Assembly: GCF_003732665.1 (NCBI RefSeq)
Contig: NZ_MOBP01000009.1
Location: 86,622-150,621, forward strand
Length of the DNA: 64,000 bases
Reading direction: 5' to 3'
Source of the DNA: Pseudomonas frederiksbergensis
Lineage (GTDB): Bacteria > Pseudomonadota > Gammaproteobacteria > Pseudomonadales > Pseudomonadaceae
Shown here: positions 12,417 through 21,973 of the stretch, piece by piece
Layout of the letters: the number at the start of each line of letters is the position of its first letter
Numbering within the stretch: position 1 is the first letter of the stretch
The notes under the pieces: model-generated
The model's input: the letters and a program-made list of their open reading frames with translations, nothing else
Told to the model about the DNA's origin: nothing
The model's database searches: none
Position numbers and translations under genes: made by a program

Positions 12417-12705
12417 GAGGTCCCTTGCATAGGTACTGCCCGATCATCATCCAGATCCGACCGCTCCCGCAAGACTAGGAGGCGTTCCCCGTCCTCGCAA
12501 GGGCGCGTTCGTTGCGGCGCGGGCAAGTTTGCACCAATCGCCGTTTTTCGACGCCATTCAGACAAAAGCAGAGGAATCCCAAGGGAAACTTCCGCGCAAC
12601 AACTATGTACCGCACGACACGGCGATTGATCGCTTGTAATCGAGCCCGGATGCAGTCGCCCGCAGCGACGCGCAGCTTAATCGACTATCAAGAGATCAAT
12701 ACTTC
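12417..12705. promoter_or_regulatory. Upstream region of the giant toxin-like gene
   Basis: A 289-bp gap between the divergent GGDEF-EAL gene and the 1549-aa ORF. It should contain both promoters. I see no confident sigma70 pair, operator or immunity-like ORF. The ribosome site for the downstream ATG is weak (AAGAGA about 11 bases before it), which suggests low or regulated translation. Confidence 0.4.
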
Positions 12706-15700
12706 ATGCAAACGATGACGCCGAGTGGCCTGTACCCTCCCACTAATCCTTCCCCAGCCGAAATGCACACAGGGCAGTTGCAAGACTACGAACTGATGTT
12801 GTCCGCCATGCGCGAGCCGCAGGCAACCGTCAATCTGAGCAATTTGATACTGATCGGCCCCTTTTCACCCTTACACCGGGTAAGCGAGGACGGGTTGAAT
12901 GCGTTATGGGATGTGTTGCGCGATCGAGAGTACATCGATATGTGCTCAAGACTGCACATCAAGCATGGCGAACTGAGTGTGACCGTCGAAGTACAGACCT
13001 ATGTGTATGAAAGTTATAAGGACACAGGGGAGCGCATCACGCTGGATCTGAAGAAAAACGCAAAATGGCAGGCACTTACCCCGCGTATCGAACGGGCGGC
13101 AGCTTTATTGGGCGGGCAGATCAACGCCAATCGCAGGATCACCCTGGGCAGGATGTGCTGGTTTTACGGTCTCCTGCCCTGGCAGCCACGACATCCACAG
13201 GAACATCCCGGTGCCATACTGGCCCTGCAAGAAAAAATCGCCAGTCACCAGCTAAAGCTGGAGGACGATTTCGATATCCTGGCGTTGAGACGACGCCCCA
13301 CCGATACCGACCGTGCCACGTTCCGGGCCCGCCGGCGCGGCGCAACCGATCCCCTGCAAGTGGACACCGAAAAGGTCCATGCGCAAATCATCCGCGCCGA
13401 AATCATCAACACCGTCGACCAATTCCTGGCTGATAGAGGCGCATCGTCCCTGTCATTCTTGACCGGTGCCATTCTCGCTGAAGCGCCCCTCAAAGAGCTG
13501 CGGGCATGCCCCGCCGTTTACCTGCAAAAAATCCTGCAAAGCGCTGAAGCCGAGAATCTCGGAACGCTCCTGCTGTCGGCACTGGATTGGTACGGCGGAG
13601 AAATCGGTGAAGAGACTTCACCGGGCATTCGTACCCGGCTGATCGCCCAGGCGCTGCAAATATGGCTGGAGGGACCCGGCAACGATCCGCAACGAATCGC
13701 CGGATACGACTGGCAGGCACGCGAACACTGGGGAAAAAGTTATCCAGCCATCCGGGCCGAGTTTGAAAGCCACCTGTTCACCTCAAAACGTGTCTCATCG
13801 GCCAAAGAAGCCATCGTGGTCGCGCGACTGTTCCTCTCCAGGTTTCCCACGGAGTTTCGAGTCACCGGCATTCCGGCCGATCTCGCCTACAGAAGTTCAT
13901 TAGTCTGGGTCAACTTCCTCACTGGCGTGAATGTGATCAAGTGGAGCGATGCCCGATCCCTGGACAGGATGACTTTCCAGCAACTGGTCAACCTGCCGAG
14001 CGTACTCTCCAAAGAGACGAAGATAGAAATCCTGAGGTTCATCAGCCTGGCGAGGCTGTCGCCGATTTTGGACTGGGCGCAAACTTACGGCGTCATTGCT
14101 CAATTACCCCATGAGCAGTACTCGGAAACCGACGTTGAGCAGGCGCTGACGGCCTTCGAACAATACAGCGACGATCTGACAAAAGCCTCCGTCCAGATCG
14201 ACAAAAAAGCTCCCGAGCGCCTGGCCATCGGTAAAAGAGAAATGGAAAGGCTTTTCGGCAAAAAAGGCTTTAACGCCGATGGCAGGCAACTGGCGCAGAA
14301 GCTGTATCCGCCGCCTTCCATTTCTCGTGACATTCCCTACCTCAGAGGCAAGGGTTATGACATCTACTCGTTTCTCGACGTATTGGCGGCTGGCAAATTT
14401 GATCGGCAAGAGAAATGGTTTATAACGGGCGCCGACGGCAGTACGGTCAGCCAGCAATGGATCCAGATAGACGAACATCGAACGATAAAAACCAACGGTC
14501 CGTTGCAGTCTCCCCTCGGCTCATTTGAAGGTGCGCGCATAGTCTGGTCACCGAAGGCCAAGCTGGTGTTACCAGACGTAAAGGCGCTGTTCGACGTCGA
14601 GTTCAAGTCCTATTTGACGAACACGACAGACGCCTATGAAACGCTGATCAAAAGCTTGCTGGCATCCCTTCCCTACAAAGACCGCATGGCCCTGGAGTTC
14701 GGTGAGGTCAAGATTTACTCCCTGAGAAAGGAAACGAAAGACATCGAGGCCCAACATGAAACGGCGGAAGTAATGTTGCCGCTCAGGGCTCGCAATGGCC
14801 TGGTTTTGCAGGCAACCCTCGACAAACAAATCACCCATTACGAACTACTGCCCAGGGCAGGCGTTATGCGCCGCATCGAAAAACTGGACCCGGCGCTGTT
14901 CGGTGGTCAACTCGAGACTGAGCGCTGGAGCCTGCGACACAGCTCAAGCGTTCGCGTCAATGTCATGCGCCACAAGGATCTACCATTTGATTGGGAGGCC
15001 CATTCAACCGGCAGCGCGCCGCAAGACGCAGCACGTTGCCAAGCCATTCTCGAACAGTTGGGGGACACGCTCGTCGCCGCCGTTTATGCGAAAGATCCTT
15101 CAACCCCTGCAGCACAGACACTCTCATCCGAGCGCACGGTGAAGATCAGCCGTGTTATCGCGACTCAACTGCTGTTCATTGACCCAAAGACACTGCGCAA
15201 CGCCGCCAATGGCATCACGCAATTTGATCGCGACACAGCCTGGTATAACAAAGTCGTCGCGCTGACCAAGGCGTTCGTTCCGTTCTGGGGCAACATCGAA
15301 GACCTGGATTCAGGCGACAGGCCCCGCTTGATCAACGGTGCGTTTGGCTTGTTTACCGATGCCATTTCATTTTTGATACCGGTCGGCAAGTTTGCCTCGG
15401 GCTCGCTGCGACTGGTCACCCATGCCGGCCGACCGTCACTGCGGGCCGCCCTGCCGTCATTCAAACAGCTGACGATGGAATTGGTGGTATCGACGCTGGG
15501 TGCGCTGAACCCGCTGGATGGCCCGCTCGCCCTATTGACCGGACTGAGCGCTACCACGGTGAAGCTGGTCCGGGCCGGTCGATTCAAAGTCTTGGAGCTG
15601 ATGGGCAGAGCGGGCCGCTACGATTTCGTGAACAGTCGCCCCCAGATCCGTGACGCAGGACATTGGAATCCGTTGGTGAACGGTGATGAATTAGCCCGGG

Positions 15701-17355
15701 TAAAAGGCATTGACGACGTGCCGGTGCGCAATCTGGCAAACGCTGGCAAGTCGGACTACCGCCTGATCGATCCGCTATCGTCCAGGCTGTTCGGCCCGAC
15801 TTTGGCGACCAAGGCCGGAGAACTTTCTCCGGGACGCTCTCACTACCGCCTCCTGGAAAAAACCGACAGCCATCTGATCGTTGAGCTCTCGAAAAAAAGC
15901 CAGGTCAGGGAGGTGTTCGAGGTCGATGGGCGCACCACCGTGTTTATTGACGATGTGGCGTATCGGCTGGAGAACGATACGCTGCGTCGCGCCGACAGCT
16001 TCACGATCGAACAGACCTACAAAAAGTTGCCTTGCCGCGTACGACGCGCCGGAGATCCCGTTACCTGCCAGACACAGTACGTCAACAGCCTCACCCCGGC
16101 CCCCACCCCCAAACAGGGAGTATTCGATGAAACCAACAGTTGGGCCCCCTGGTTCGGGGACAGCCACTACACGCCGGCCCCAAACAGAGCACCATTGAGT
16201 ATCTCCGCACTCGCTGCACATTCAACGCTGAAAGGGACGATGGAGTTTCAGACGGGTATTTATGGGCGAGTCAAAATCAGCGTCCCGGTCCCCGAGGGAG
16301 ATTTTTTCCATACCTTCAACTCCGGCGCCACGATCGTCGAAGCGAAGGACGGCTCAAGGCATTACGTATTCACACGGTTGGATGCGGGGGACTTTTACGT
16401 TGCCGAACGCCTGAAAGGCCAAAGCGTGCAGCAATTGTTGACCTTCAGGAAAGCCACAACCCTCGCAGAAGGGCTTCTGGAAGAATTGCGGGTGGTCTAC
16501 ACCGGCTCTCTCCAAGCCAACAACATGGCGCGCTTCTACGGCATCGAAGCCGTCGAGCGCGCCATGAAAACCATGGAGGACATCGCCATTCCCATCGGCG
16601 GTCACACCTATCCGCCCGATACGCTCAAATGGTTGACAGTCGATACCAGCCCCGGTGAGGCGGTATTGTTCGACCATTCGACGCGCATGATCGTCGCCAC
16701 CCAACCAAAAGGTGCAACGTCCTGGTCACGCAGTACGACTGCCTCGGAGGCCTTTCGTCAGAGAACCGCGGAGATCTTCGATGCACTGTTTATGGAAAAG
16801 GTGATCACACAAACGCCCAACAGCGCTTTGAAGATCGATAAGACGATGAGAACGCTTCATAGCATGCTCCCTCGTGGCAAACGATCCAGGAATCCCAGGA
16901 ACATCGCCTATGCGGAAGTCACGACCGCGTCAGGCACTCGCGAGGTCTACGTCAGTGTTTCGGGGGCTCAAGGGATCACCGGACAGCTTCCGCTATTCAA
17001 GCAAAACTTCGGCGCAGATCAGGTCACCGTGGGGGAAACCACTTACTTCAATATCGACATGAACCAGTCGTTTTCCAGCACCTCTCTGGACGTAACCGCC
17101 GAGGGCAAGCTGCTCGCCGTGCCGCGCACTATCGATGACATTGGCACTTACCGTCCGGAGCTGACCAGCCGACCGACCTCACTGGACAGCGAAAGCAAGT
17201 TGATCAGCGTGATCCGTGCCAAGTACCCGGACAGTGAATCGATCCAGTCGGTCAATGTCGCCACAACCATGGCGCCATGCGATTCCTGCTCGGTGGTGAT
17301 GAAGCAGTTCGCCTACGACGGCGGGGAAAATGCACTGGAGGTCCTGTGGAAATAA
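12706..17355 (+). CDS. Giant toxin-like protein with C-terminal deaminase domain
   Basis: A 1549-aa protein. No N-terminal signal peptide is visible. The central part matches my memory of Pseudomonas dermonecrotic-type (DUF6543) proteins: VPFWGNIEDL near 858, a hydrophobic block at about 879-960 (GAFGLFTDAISFLIPVGK; LNPLDGPLALLTGL) that could insert into membranes, and REVFEVDGRTTVFIDDVAYRL at about 1068-1090. The last 155 residues (about 1395-1549) look like a bacterial toxin cytidine-deaminase fold: RNIAYAEVTT and YVSVSG strands, then LDSESKLI with E1496 as proton-shuttling glutamate, then PCDSC (C1525, C1528) as zinc ligands and a VVMKQF helix. This resembles the BURPS668_1122-type toxin-deaminase group. 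No immunity gene follows; the next gene starts 1 bp away on the other strand. Base composition looks less GC-rich than its neighbours. Target and secretion route are unknown. Confidence 0.8.
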   Translation: MQTMTPSGLYPPTNPSPAEMHTGQLQDYELMLSAMREPQATVNLSNLILIGPFSPLHRVSEDGLNALWDVLRDREYIDMCSRLHIKHGELSVTVEVQTYVYESYKDTGERITLDLKKNAKWQALTPRIERAAALLGGQINANRRITLGRMCWFYGLLPWQPRHPQEHPGAILALQEKIASHQLKLEDDFDILALRRRPTDTDRATFRARRRGATDPLQVDTEKVHAQIIRAEIINTVDQFLADRGASSLSFLTGAILAEAPLKELRACPAVYLQKILQSAEAENLGTLLLSALDWYGGEIGEETSPGIRTRLIAQALQIWLEGPGNDPQRIAGYDWQAREHWGKSYPAIRAEFESHLFTSKRVSSAKEAIVVARLFLSRFPTEFRVTGIPADLAYRSSLVWVNFLTGVNVIKWSDARSLDRMTFQQLVNLPSVLSKETKIEILRFISLARLSPILDWAQTYGVIAQLPHEQYSETDVEQALTAFEQYSDDLTKASVQIDKKAPERLAIGKREMERLFGKKGFNADGRQLAQKLYPPPSISRDIPYLRGKGYDIYSFLDVLAAGKFDRQEKWFITGADGSTVSQQWIQIDEHRTIKTNGPLQSPLGSFEGARIVWSPKAKLVLPDVKALFDVEFKSYLTNTTDAYETLIKSLLASLPYKDRMALEFGEVKIYSLRKETKDIEAQHETAEVMLPLRARNGLVLQATLDKQITHYELLPRAGVMRRIEKLDPALFGGQLETERWSLRHSSSVRVNVMRHKDLPFDWEAHSTGSAPQDAARCQAILEQLGDTLVAAVYAKDPSTPAAQTLSSERTVKISRVIATQLLFIDPKTLRNAANGITQFDRDTAWYNKVVALTKAFVPFWGNIEDLDSGDRPRLINGAFGLFTDAISFLIPVGKFASGSLRLVTHAGRPSLRAALPSFKQLTMELVVSTLGALNPLDGPLALLTGLSATTVKLVRAGRFKVLELMGRAGRYDFVNSRPQIRDAGHWNPLVNGDELARVKGIDDVPVRNLANAGKSDYRLIDPLSSRLFGPTLATKAGELSPGRSHYRLLEKTDSHLIVELSKKSQVREVFEVDGRTTVFIDDVAYRLENDTLRRADSFTIEQTYKKLPCRVRRAGDPVTCQTQYVNSLTPAPTPKQGVFDETNSWAPWFGDSHYTPAPNRAPLSISALAAHSTLKGTMEFQTGIYGRVKISVPVPEGDFFHTFNSGATIVEAKDGSRHYVFTRLDAGDFYVAERLKGQSVQQLLTFRKATTLAEGLLEELRVVYTGSLQANNMARFYGIEAVERAMKTMEDIAIPIGGHTYPPDTLKWLTVDTSPGEAVLFDHSTRMIVATQPKGATSWSRSTTASEAFRQRTAEIFDALFMEKVITQTPNSALKIDKTMRTLHSMLPRGKRSRNPRNIAYAEVTTASGTREVYVSVSGAQGITGQLPLFKQNFGADQVTVGETTYFNIDMNQSFSSTSLDVTAEGKLLAVPRTIDDIGTYRPELTSRPTSLDSESKLISVIRAKYPDSESIQSVNVATTMAPCDSCSVVMKQFAYDGGENALEVLWK

Positions 17356-17356
17356 C

Positions 17357-19174
17357 CTACAACTGCTGCAAATGCCCATAAAGCTTGGCGTACAACCCAC
17401 CATCGGCAATCAGTTGCTGATGGTCGCCATCCTCGGCGATGCGCCCGCCATCGAATACCAGCACGCGATCAGCCTGCTTCACCGCTGACAGCCGATGAGC
17501 AATGATCAGCGTGGTGCGTTCGCTGAGGAATCGCGCCAACGCTTCATGCAGGTTGTATTCGGTGGCGGCGTCCAGCGCCGAGGTGGCTTCGTCGAGGATG
17601 ACCACTTTGGGCTGGGCCAGCACCATCCGGGCGATGGCCAGACGTTGGCGCTGGCCGCCGGACAGGCGCACGCCGGAGCGGCCGACCACGCTGTCCAGGC
17701 CTTGGGGCAAGGCGCGCACGGTGCCGTCGAGCTGGGCGATTTCCAGGGCTTGCCAGCAGGCGTCATCGCTGCGAACGCGGCCCATGGTCAGGTTGGCGCG
17801 GATGGTGTCGTTGAACAGCGCCGGATGTTGCAGCACCACCGCGACATTTTCCCGTACGGTTTCCAGGCCGATTTCTTCTTGCGTGGCGCCACCGAAACGA
17901 ATCGTCCCGGCCAGCGGCGTGTACAAGCCCAGCAGCAATTGCACCAGAGTGCTTTTGCCGCCACCGCTGGCGCCGACAATCGCGACTTTTTCACCGGGCG
18001 CGATGGACAGGTTCATCTGGTCCAGCACCAGTTCATCGCCGTAGCTGAAACTCAGGCCCTGAACGTCGATCCCTACGGTGTCACGGCCCTGGAACGGATC
18101 GACACCGCCCGGGTATTGCGGCTCATCGGCCCGGGCCAGCAATTCATTGATTCGCGACAGTGCGCCACCGGCGGCGTAGTAGGCGTATTGCAGGTTCAGC
18201 AGTTGTTCTACCGGGCCGATCATGAACCACAGGTAGCTGAACACCGCGAGCATCTGGCCGATGGACAGGTCGGAAAACAGCACAGTGAGCATCGCCGCCG
18301 CACGGAAAATATCGATGCCAAACTGGAACAGCAAGCCGCTGGCGCGGTTCGACGCATCGGTTTTCCACTGGGAGTTGACCGCGTAATCCCGCACTTCCCG
18401 GGCACGCTGGCCGAGACGGCCGAGGAAAAAGCCCTGGCGGTTACCGGCGCGCACTTCCTGGATCGAATCCAGGGTTTCGGTCAACGCCTGGGTGAAGCGC
18501 GAGGTGCTGTCGTTCTCGAGTTTTTTCAGGTGCTTGACCCGTTTGCCCAACTGCACCGTGGCGTAGATCACCAACGGGTTGAACAGCATGATCAGCAGCG
18601 CCAGTTTCCAGTGCATCCACACCAGAATGCTCGCGGTGCCGACCAGGGTCAGCATGGCCACGAGGAAACGGCTGAGGGTTTCGCCGACGAATTTGTCCAG
18701 GGTATCGAGGTCGGTGACCAGATGCGTGGTCACCGTGCCGCTGCCCAGGCTTTCGTATTCGCCGAGGGAGATGCGCTTGAGCCGCTCGATCAGCCTCACG
18801 CGAATCCGGTAGACGATGTCCTTGGCCAACGCCGCGAATAACTTGGCCTGGACCACGTTGAACAGCAACGCGCCACAGCGCAGGACGAAGGTCACCAGCA
18901 GCATCAGGCCGATGTAGCCGGCGGCTTTCTGCCAGACATCGGGCAACGCGTGGTTCATGACTTTCAGCGCGGAGTCGCCGTGGCCCAGTAGCACTTCGTC
19001 CACCAGCAATGGCAGCAGCAGCGGGATCGGCACGCTGCACAACGTCGCCAGCACGGCTACGCCGTTGGCGATCCACAGGGATTTTTTGTGATGCAGGGCC
19101 AGTCGGCGGATTTCCGCCCAGCTCAGTCGATCGACACGCGGGGTTGCGGGTGCGTCGTCAGGCAGATCATGCAC
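17357..19174 (-). CDS. ABC exporter, fused permease-ATPase (MsbA-like)
   Basis: A half-transporter of about 605 aa that would act as a homodimer. The N-terminal six-helix exporter domain covers about residues 20-320. The ATPase follows, with Walker A GASGGGKST, signature LSGGQRQRLAIARM, Walker B VVILDEATSALD and the H-loop histidine in IIAHRLSAV. I place the start at GTG 19174 because it overlaps the stop of the DsbA-like gene by 8 bp (GTGCATGA), a typical coupling; the frame is open further upstream. The substrate is unknown. Its 3' end abuts the toxin-like gene, but the operon is trhO - dsbA-like - ABC, so a role in toxin export is not implied. Confidence 0.88.
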   Translation of the reverse strand: MHDLPDDAPATPRVDRLSWAEIRRLALHHKKSLWIANGVAVLATLCSVPIPLLLPLLVDEVLLGHGDSALKVMNHALPDVWQKAAGYIGLMLLVTFVLRCGALLFNVVQAKLFAALAKDIVYRIRVRLIERLKRISLGEYESLGSGTVTTHLVTDLDTLDKFVGETLSRFLVAMLTLVGTASILVWMHWKLALLIMLFNPLVIYATVQLGKRVKHLKKLENDSTSRFTQALTETLDSIQEVRAGNRQGFFLGRLGQRAREVRDYAVNSQWKTDASNRASGLLFQFGIDIFRAAAMLTVLFSDLSIGQMLAVFSYLWFMIGPVEQLLNLQYAYYAAGGALSRINELLARADEPQYPGGVDPFQGRDTVGIDVQGLSFSYGDELVLDQMNLSIAPGEKVAIVGASGGGKSTLVQLLLGLYTPLAGTIRFGGATQEEIGLETVRENVAVVLQHPALFNDTIRANLTMGRVRSDDACWQALEIAQLDGTVRALPQGLDSVVGRSGVRLSGGQRQRLAIARMVLAQPKVVILDEATSALDAATEYNLHEALARFLSERTTLIIAHRLSAVKQADRVLVFDGGRIAEDGDHQQLIADGGLYAKLYGHLQQL

Positions 19175-19805
19175 AGGCAGCGCGCTCCAGCCAGCGGCCG
19201 AGCAGCGGTGACAGGACACTCAGGGGTTGATAGCCGTTGGTCAGCAGCGCCAGTTGCCCGTCACGCTCGGCCAGCAAGGTCGGGAACCCGGCGATGCCGA
19301 GGTCCTGGACCCAAGTGAAATCTGCAGCGGTGGCGGCGTGTTGATCGGCGCGGTCGAATGCGGCGGCGAACTCGATACGCGGCAACCCGGCCTGCTCCGC
19401 CAGTTCCACCAGCACGCTGGCGTGGGTGACGTCGCGCCCCTCGGCATAGAACGCGTGCTGGATCAGCCCGAGCAATTTCCAGGCGCAATCCGGCGCCAGG
19501 CTGCGCGCCGTCACCAGCGCCCGACAGGCAGGCTCGGTGTCGTAGACAAAGCCGTCGGGCAAGGCACCTTCGCGTTTGAACGGCTGGCCGGTGGCCTCGG
19601 TGACTGCCTGCCAATGCTCAAGGATGTAACGCCGGGTGGTCGGCTCCAGGGCCGAGCCACTGCCGGTGCGCAAACCGCCCACCACCAGATGCAACTCCAC
19701 GCCCGCTGCCTGTGCCTGCTCGACCAGCGCTTCAGCCACCGGCGCGAAGCCCCAGCACCAGGAACACATCGGGTCCATCACATAGAGCAGGCGGCGAGCA
19801 GACAT
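19167..19805 (-). CDS. DsbA-family thioredoxin-fold protein
   Basis: A 212-aa cytoplasmic thioredoxin-fold protein of the DsbA/FrnE type. The redox motif is C14-S-W-C17 (DPMCSWCWGF) and the cis-proline loop is GFPTL near the C-terminus. No signal peptide is visible. It is probably a dithiol oxidoreductase or glutathione-using enzyme; the substrate is unknown. It starts 4 bp after trhO and overlaps the ABC exporter start by 8 bp, so the three form one transcription unit. Confidence 0.85.
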   Translation of the reverse strand: MSARRLLYVMDPMCSWCWGFAPVAEALVEQAQAAGVELHLVVGGLRTGSGSALEPTTRRYILEHWQAVTEATGQPFKREGALPDGFVYDTEPACRALVTARSLAPDCAWKLLGLIQHAFYAEGRDVTHASVLVELAEQAGLPRIEFAAAFDRADQHAATAADFTWVQDLGIAGFPTLLAERDGQLALLTNGYQPLSVLSPLLGRWLERAACA

Positions 19806-19809
19806 GGAT

Positions 19810-20751
19810 TCAAGCCTCGGAAGGGGTTTGCTTGTAGTTGTAACCGATCGGGTGCGGCAAATTGCGCGCCTTGGCCAGTTCGATCTGCTTCTGCCGGTCG
19901 ATGGCGCTGCGACGGGTTTTCTCGCTCAGCTTATCCCAGCAATGGGGGCAACTGATGCCGGCCACGTAGTGCTCGGATGCGCGGTCTTCGACGCTGATCG
20001 GTGTACGACAGGCATGACATTGATCGTAGTCGCCTTCGCTCAAGTCGTGGCGCACGGTCACACGGTTGTCGAATACAAAACAGTCGCCCTGCCACTTGGT
20101 TTCTTCCTGCGGCACCTCTTCGAGGTACTTCAGAATCCCGCCCTTGAGGTGATAGACCTCGTCGAAGCCCTGGCTGAGCATGAAGCTCGACGCCTTCTCG
20201 CAACGAATGCCGCCGGTGCAGAACATCGCGACTTTCTTGTGCACGGCCGGGTCGAAGTGTTCTTTGATGTAGTCGGGGAATTCGCGAAAACTGGTGGTTT
20301 TCGGATCGATGGCGCCTTCGAAGGTGCCGATCGCCACTTCGTAATCGTTGCGGGTGTCGATCAGCAGCACTTCCGGGTCGCTGATCAGCGCGTTCCAGTT
20401 CTGCGGATCGACGTAGGTGCCGACGGTTTTGTTCGGGTCCACGCCTTCGACGCCGAGGGTGACGATTTCTTTCTTGAGCTTGACCTTGGTGCGGTAGAAC
20501 GGCTGGTCGTCGCAGTACGACTCTTTGTGGTCGATGTCGTCCATGCGCGGGTCGTTCTTGAGCCAGGCCATCAGCCCGTCGATGCCTTCGCGGCTACCGG
20601 ACACGGTGCCGTTGATGCCCTCCTCGGCGATCAACAGGGTGCCTTTGATGCCGTTGTCGACCATCGCTTGCAGCAATGGCTCACGCATCTCGACGTAGTT
20701 TTCCAGGGTGACGAACTTATACAGTGCCGCCACGACAATCGGTTGTGTCAT
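19810..20751 (-). CDS. trhO: tRNA uridine(34) hydroxylase (rhodanese-family)
   Basis: A 313-aa UPF0176/YceA protein. The N-terminal acylphosphatase-like domain is at about 1-100 ([11 protein letters not shown]). The rhodanese domain is at about 120-225, with catalytic C178 in the loop [11 protein letters not shown]. The C-terminal cysteine pairs CHAC and CPHC may bind metal. TrhO proteins make 5-hydroxyuridine at tRNA position 34 with oxygen. It leads the trhO - dsbA-like - ABC operon, and a terminator of the preceding bolA unit lies upstream. Confidence 0.93.
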   Translation of the reverse strand: MTQPIVVAALYKFVTLENYVEMREPLLQAMVDNGIKGTLLIAEEGINGTVSGSREGIDGLMAWLKNDPRMDDIDHKESYCDDQPFYRTKVKLKKEIVTLGVEGVDPNKTVGTYVDPQNWNALISDPEVLLIDTRNDYEVAIGTFEGAIDPKTTSFREFPDYIKEHFDPAVHKKVAMFCTGGIRCEKASSFMLSQGFDEVYHLKGGILKYLEEVPQEETKWQGDCFVFDNRVTVRHDLSEGDYDQCHACRTPISVEDRASEHYVAGISCPHCWDKLSEKTRRSAIDRQKQIELAKARNLPHPIGYNYKQTPSEA

Positions 20752-20804
20752 GGGTGATTCTCCAGGTGGCTACCCTCGTAAGGGGTGAACCGGATGCGAA
20801 AAAA

Positions 20805-20828
20805 AACGCGCCGGGTGAGCGGCGCGTT
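20805..20828 (-). terminator. Intrinsic terminator of the DUF2059-bolA unit
   Basis: On the minus strand, AACGCGCCG and CGGCGCGTT arms (6-nt loop) are followed by a run of eight T. It sits after bolA and its REP, before trhO. Confidence 0.85.
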
Positions 20829-20853
20829 GGGCAGTCTAACAAAAATAACGCCC

Positions 20854-20928
20854 CCTGTAGGAGCAAGGCTTGCCCGCGATAGCGATCTTGAGGACGCCTT
20901 CGCGGGCAAGCCTCGCTCCTACAAGGGG
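20854..20928. repeat. REP pair, family B
   Basis: Inverted copies of the GGAGCGAGGCTTGCCCGCGA-type palindrome. The left copy has GAGCAAGGCTT. It lies just after the bolA stop. Confidence 0.9.
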
Positions 20929-20935
20929 CGCCACA

Positions 20936-21235
20936 TCAATGCGAGCTGCCGCCAGCACAGGTCGGTGAGGCCGGAGCCGCATCCATCTGTGCCCATTCTT
21001 CAGGCGTGTAGGTATGCAGCGCCAACGCATGAAACTCACCCATCAGCTCGCCGAGCGTGCCGTAGGCCTTCTGGTGGCGCTTGACGCGATTGAGCCCCTC
21101 GAACTGCTGGCTGACCACCACGGCCTTGAAGTGGGTCTGCAACCCACGGCTGTGCATGTGGCTTTCATCCAGCACTTGCAGGTGCTCGGGCTGCAACAGC
21201 CCCAGCGTCGATTCGATGCGTTGTTGCATGGTCAT
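20936..21235 (-). CDS. bolA: BolA-family protein
   Basis: A 99-aa protein starting MTMQQRIEST, with the class motif FKAVVVSQQFEGLNRVKRHQ (FxGxxxxxRHR-like) and the HALALHTYTPEEW segment typical of BolA. BolA proteins partner with monothiol glutaredoxins in Fe-S trafficking and affect morphology and stress response. The second in a two-gene unit, 12 bp after the DUF2059 gene. The C-terminal tail (APASPTCAGGSSH) carries a Cys and a His that could contribute to cluster binding, but this is a guess. Confidence 0.92.
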   Translation of the reverse strand: MTMQQRIESTLGLLQPEHLQVLDESHMHSRGLQTHFKAVVVSQQFEGLNRVKRHQKAYGTLGELMGEFHALALHTYTPEEWAQMDAAPASPTCAGGSSH

Positions 21236-21247
21236 ACCCGACTCCGC

Positions 21248-21781
21248 TTAAGGCTTTTTCTTGGCCGGGGCAGGAGCAGCAGCGCCAGCTTTAGGGTCCA
21301 GCTCGTTGGTCATGTCAGCCAACAGCTTGTTGACCACAGGCACCGCGCTTTCGAGCTTGGCCTGGGTCATCTGGGCCGATTGCTGGGTCAACTGCGGCAT
21401 TTTTTCCAGGACTTTCTTACCCAGTGGCGACTGGTAGAACGCAACCAGGTCCTTGAGCTCGGATTCGCTGAAGTTGGTGGTGTAGAGCTTAACCATGTCA
21501 GGTTTGAGCTTGTTCCAGCCAATGGCTTGGTCCAGAGCGGCGTTGGCCTTGGCCTGGTAGGTTTCCAGCAGGGCTTTTTTCGATTCAGGGGCTTTGGTCT
21601 GTTCAAAGCGCTGAGCGAACATTTGCTGCACTTGCATGTACACCGGAGTGCCCAATTTGTCAGCGTGCGCCAGGGTCAGGAAAGCTTCGGCACTGGCGTT
21701 GTGGCTGGCGGTATCGGCAAAAACCTGGCCGCTGGCGCAAACCAGTGCAACCGCGGTACAGATGGCACGAAGACGAGTCAT
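21248..21781 (-). CDS. DUF2059 periplasmic protein
   Basis: A 177-aa exported protein. The signal peptide ends at about VFADTA (residue 22-24). The helical DUF2059 core lies at about 85-140 (FSESELKDLVAFYQSPLGKKVLEKMP), a very recognisable pattern. The tail is Ala/Pro/Lys-rich and disordered. Function unknown. It precedes bolA in the same unit and is divergent from fumC, as in P. aeruginosa (PA0854-PA0857 neighbourhood). Confidence 0.9.
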   Translation of the reverse strand: MTRLRAICTAVALVCASGQVFADTASHNASAEAFLTLAHADKLGTPVYMQVQQMFAQRFEQTKAPESKKALLETYQAKANAALDQAIGWNKLKPDMVKLYTTNFSESELKDLVAFYQSPLGKKVLEKMPQLTQQSAQMTQAKLESAVPVVNKLLADMTNELDPKAGAAAPAPAKKKP

Positions 21782-21973
21782 CGAGTTTCCTTTTCTAGCA
21801 GGCGAGGTAAAACCCCAAGGGCGACCATTCTGCGCCTAAAAAACGTCATGGCTCAACCCCCAACCCTTGCAGGCCTTGATTTGTAAGGCCCAGTGGTCAA
21901 AAAACAGACTGATGGAACCACAATGGCCGAACACGGCCTAAACTGCGCAATCAGACATTAAGGAGTGTGACCG

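Noticed and set aside
10527..12629. 700-aa open frame opposite the GGDEF-EAL gene
   Set aside because: The opposite strand has intact PAS, GGDEF and EAL motifs; the frame here has none.
12512..12718. 68-aa ORF just before the toxin-like gene, considered as an immunity protein
   Set aside because: Arg-rich and irregular, overlaps the toxin start, no ribosome site, and immunity genes normally follow the toxin.
17179..17409. Minus-strand ORF over the toxin 3' end, considered as immunity
   Set aside because: It overlaps both the deaminase coding region and the exporter gene and shows no coding features.
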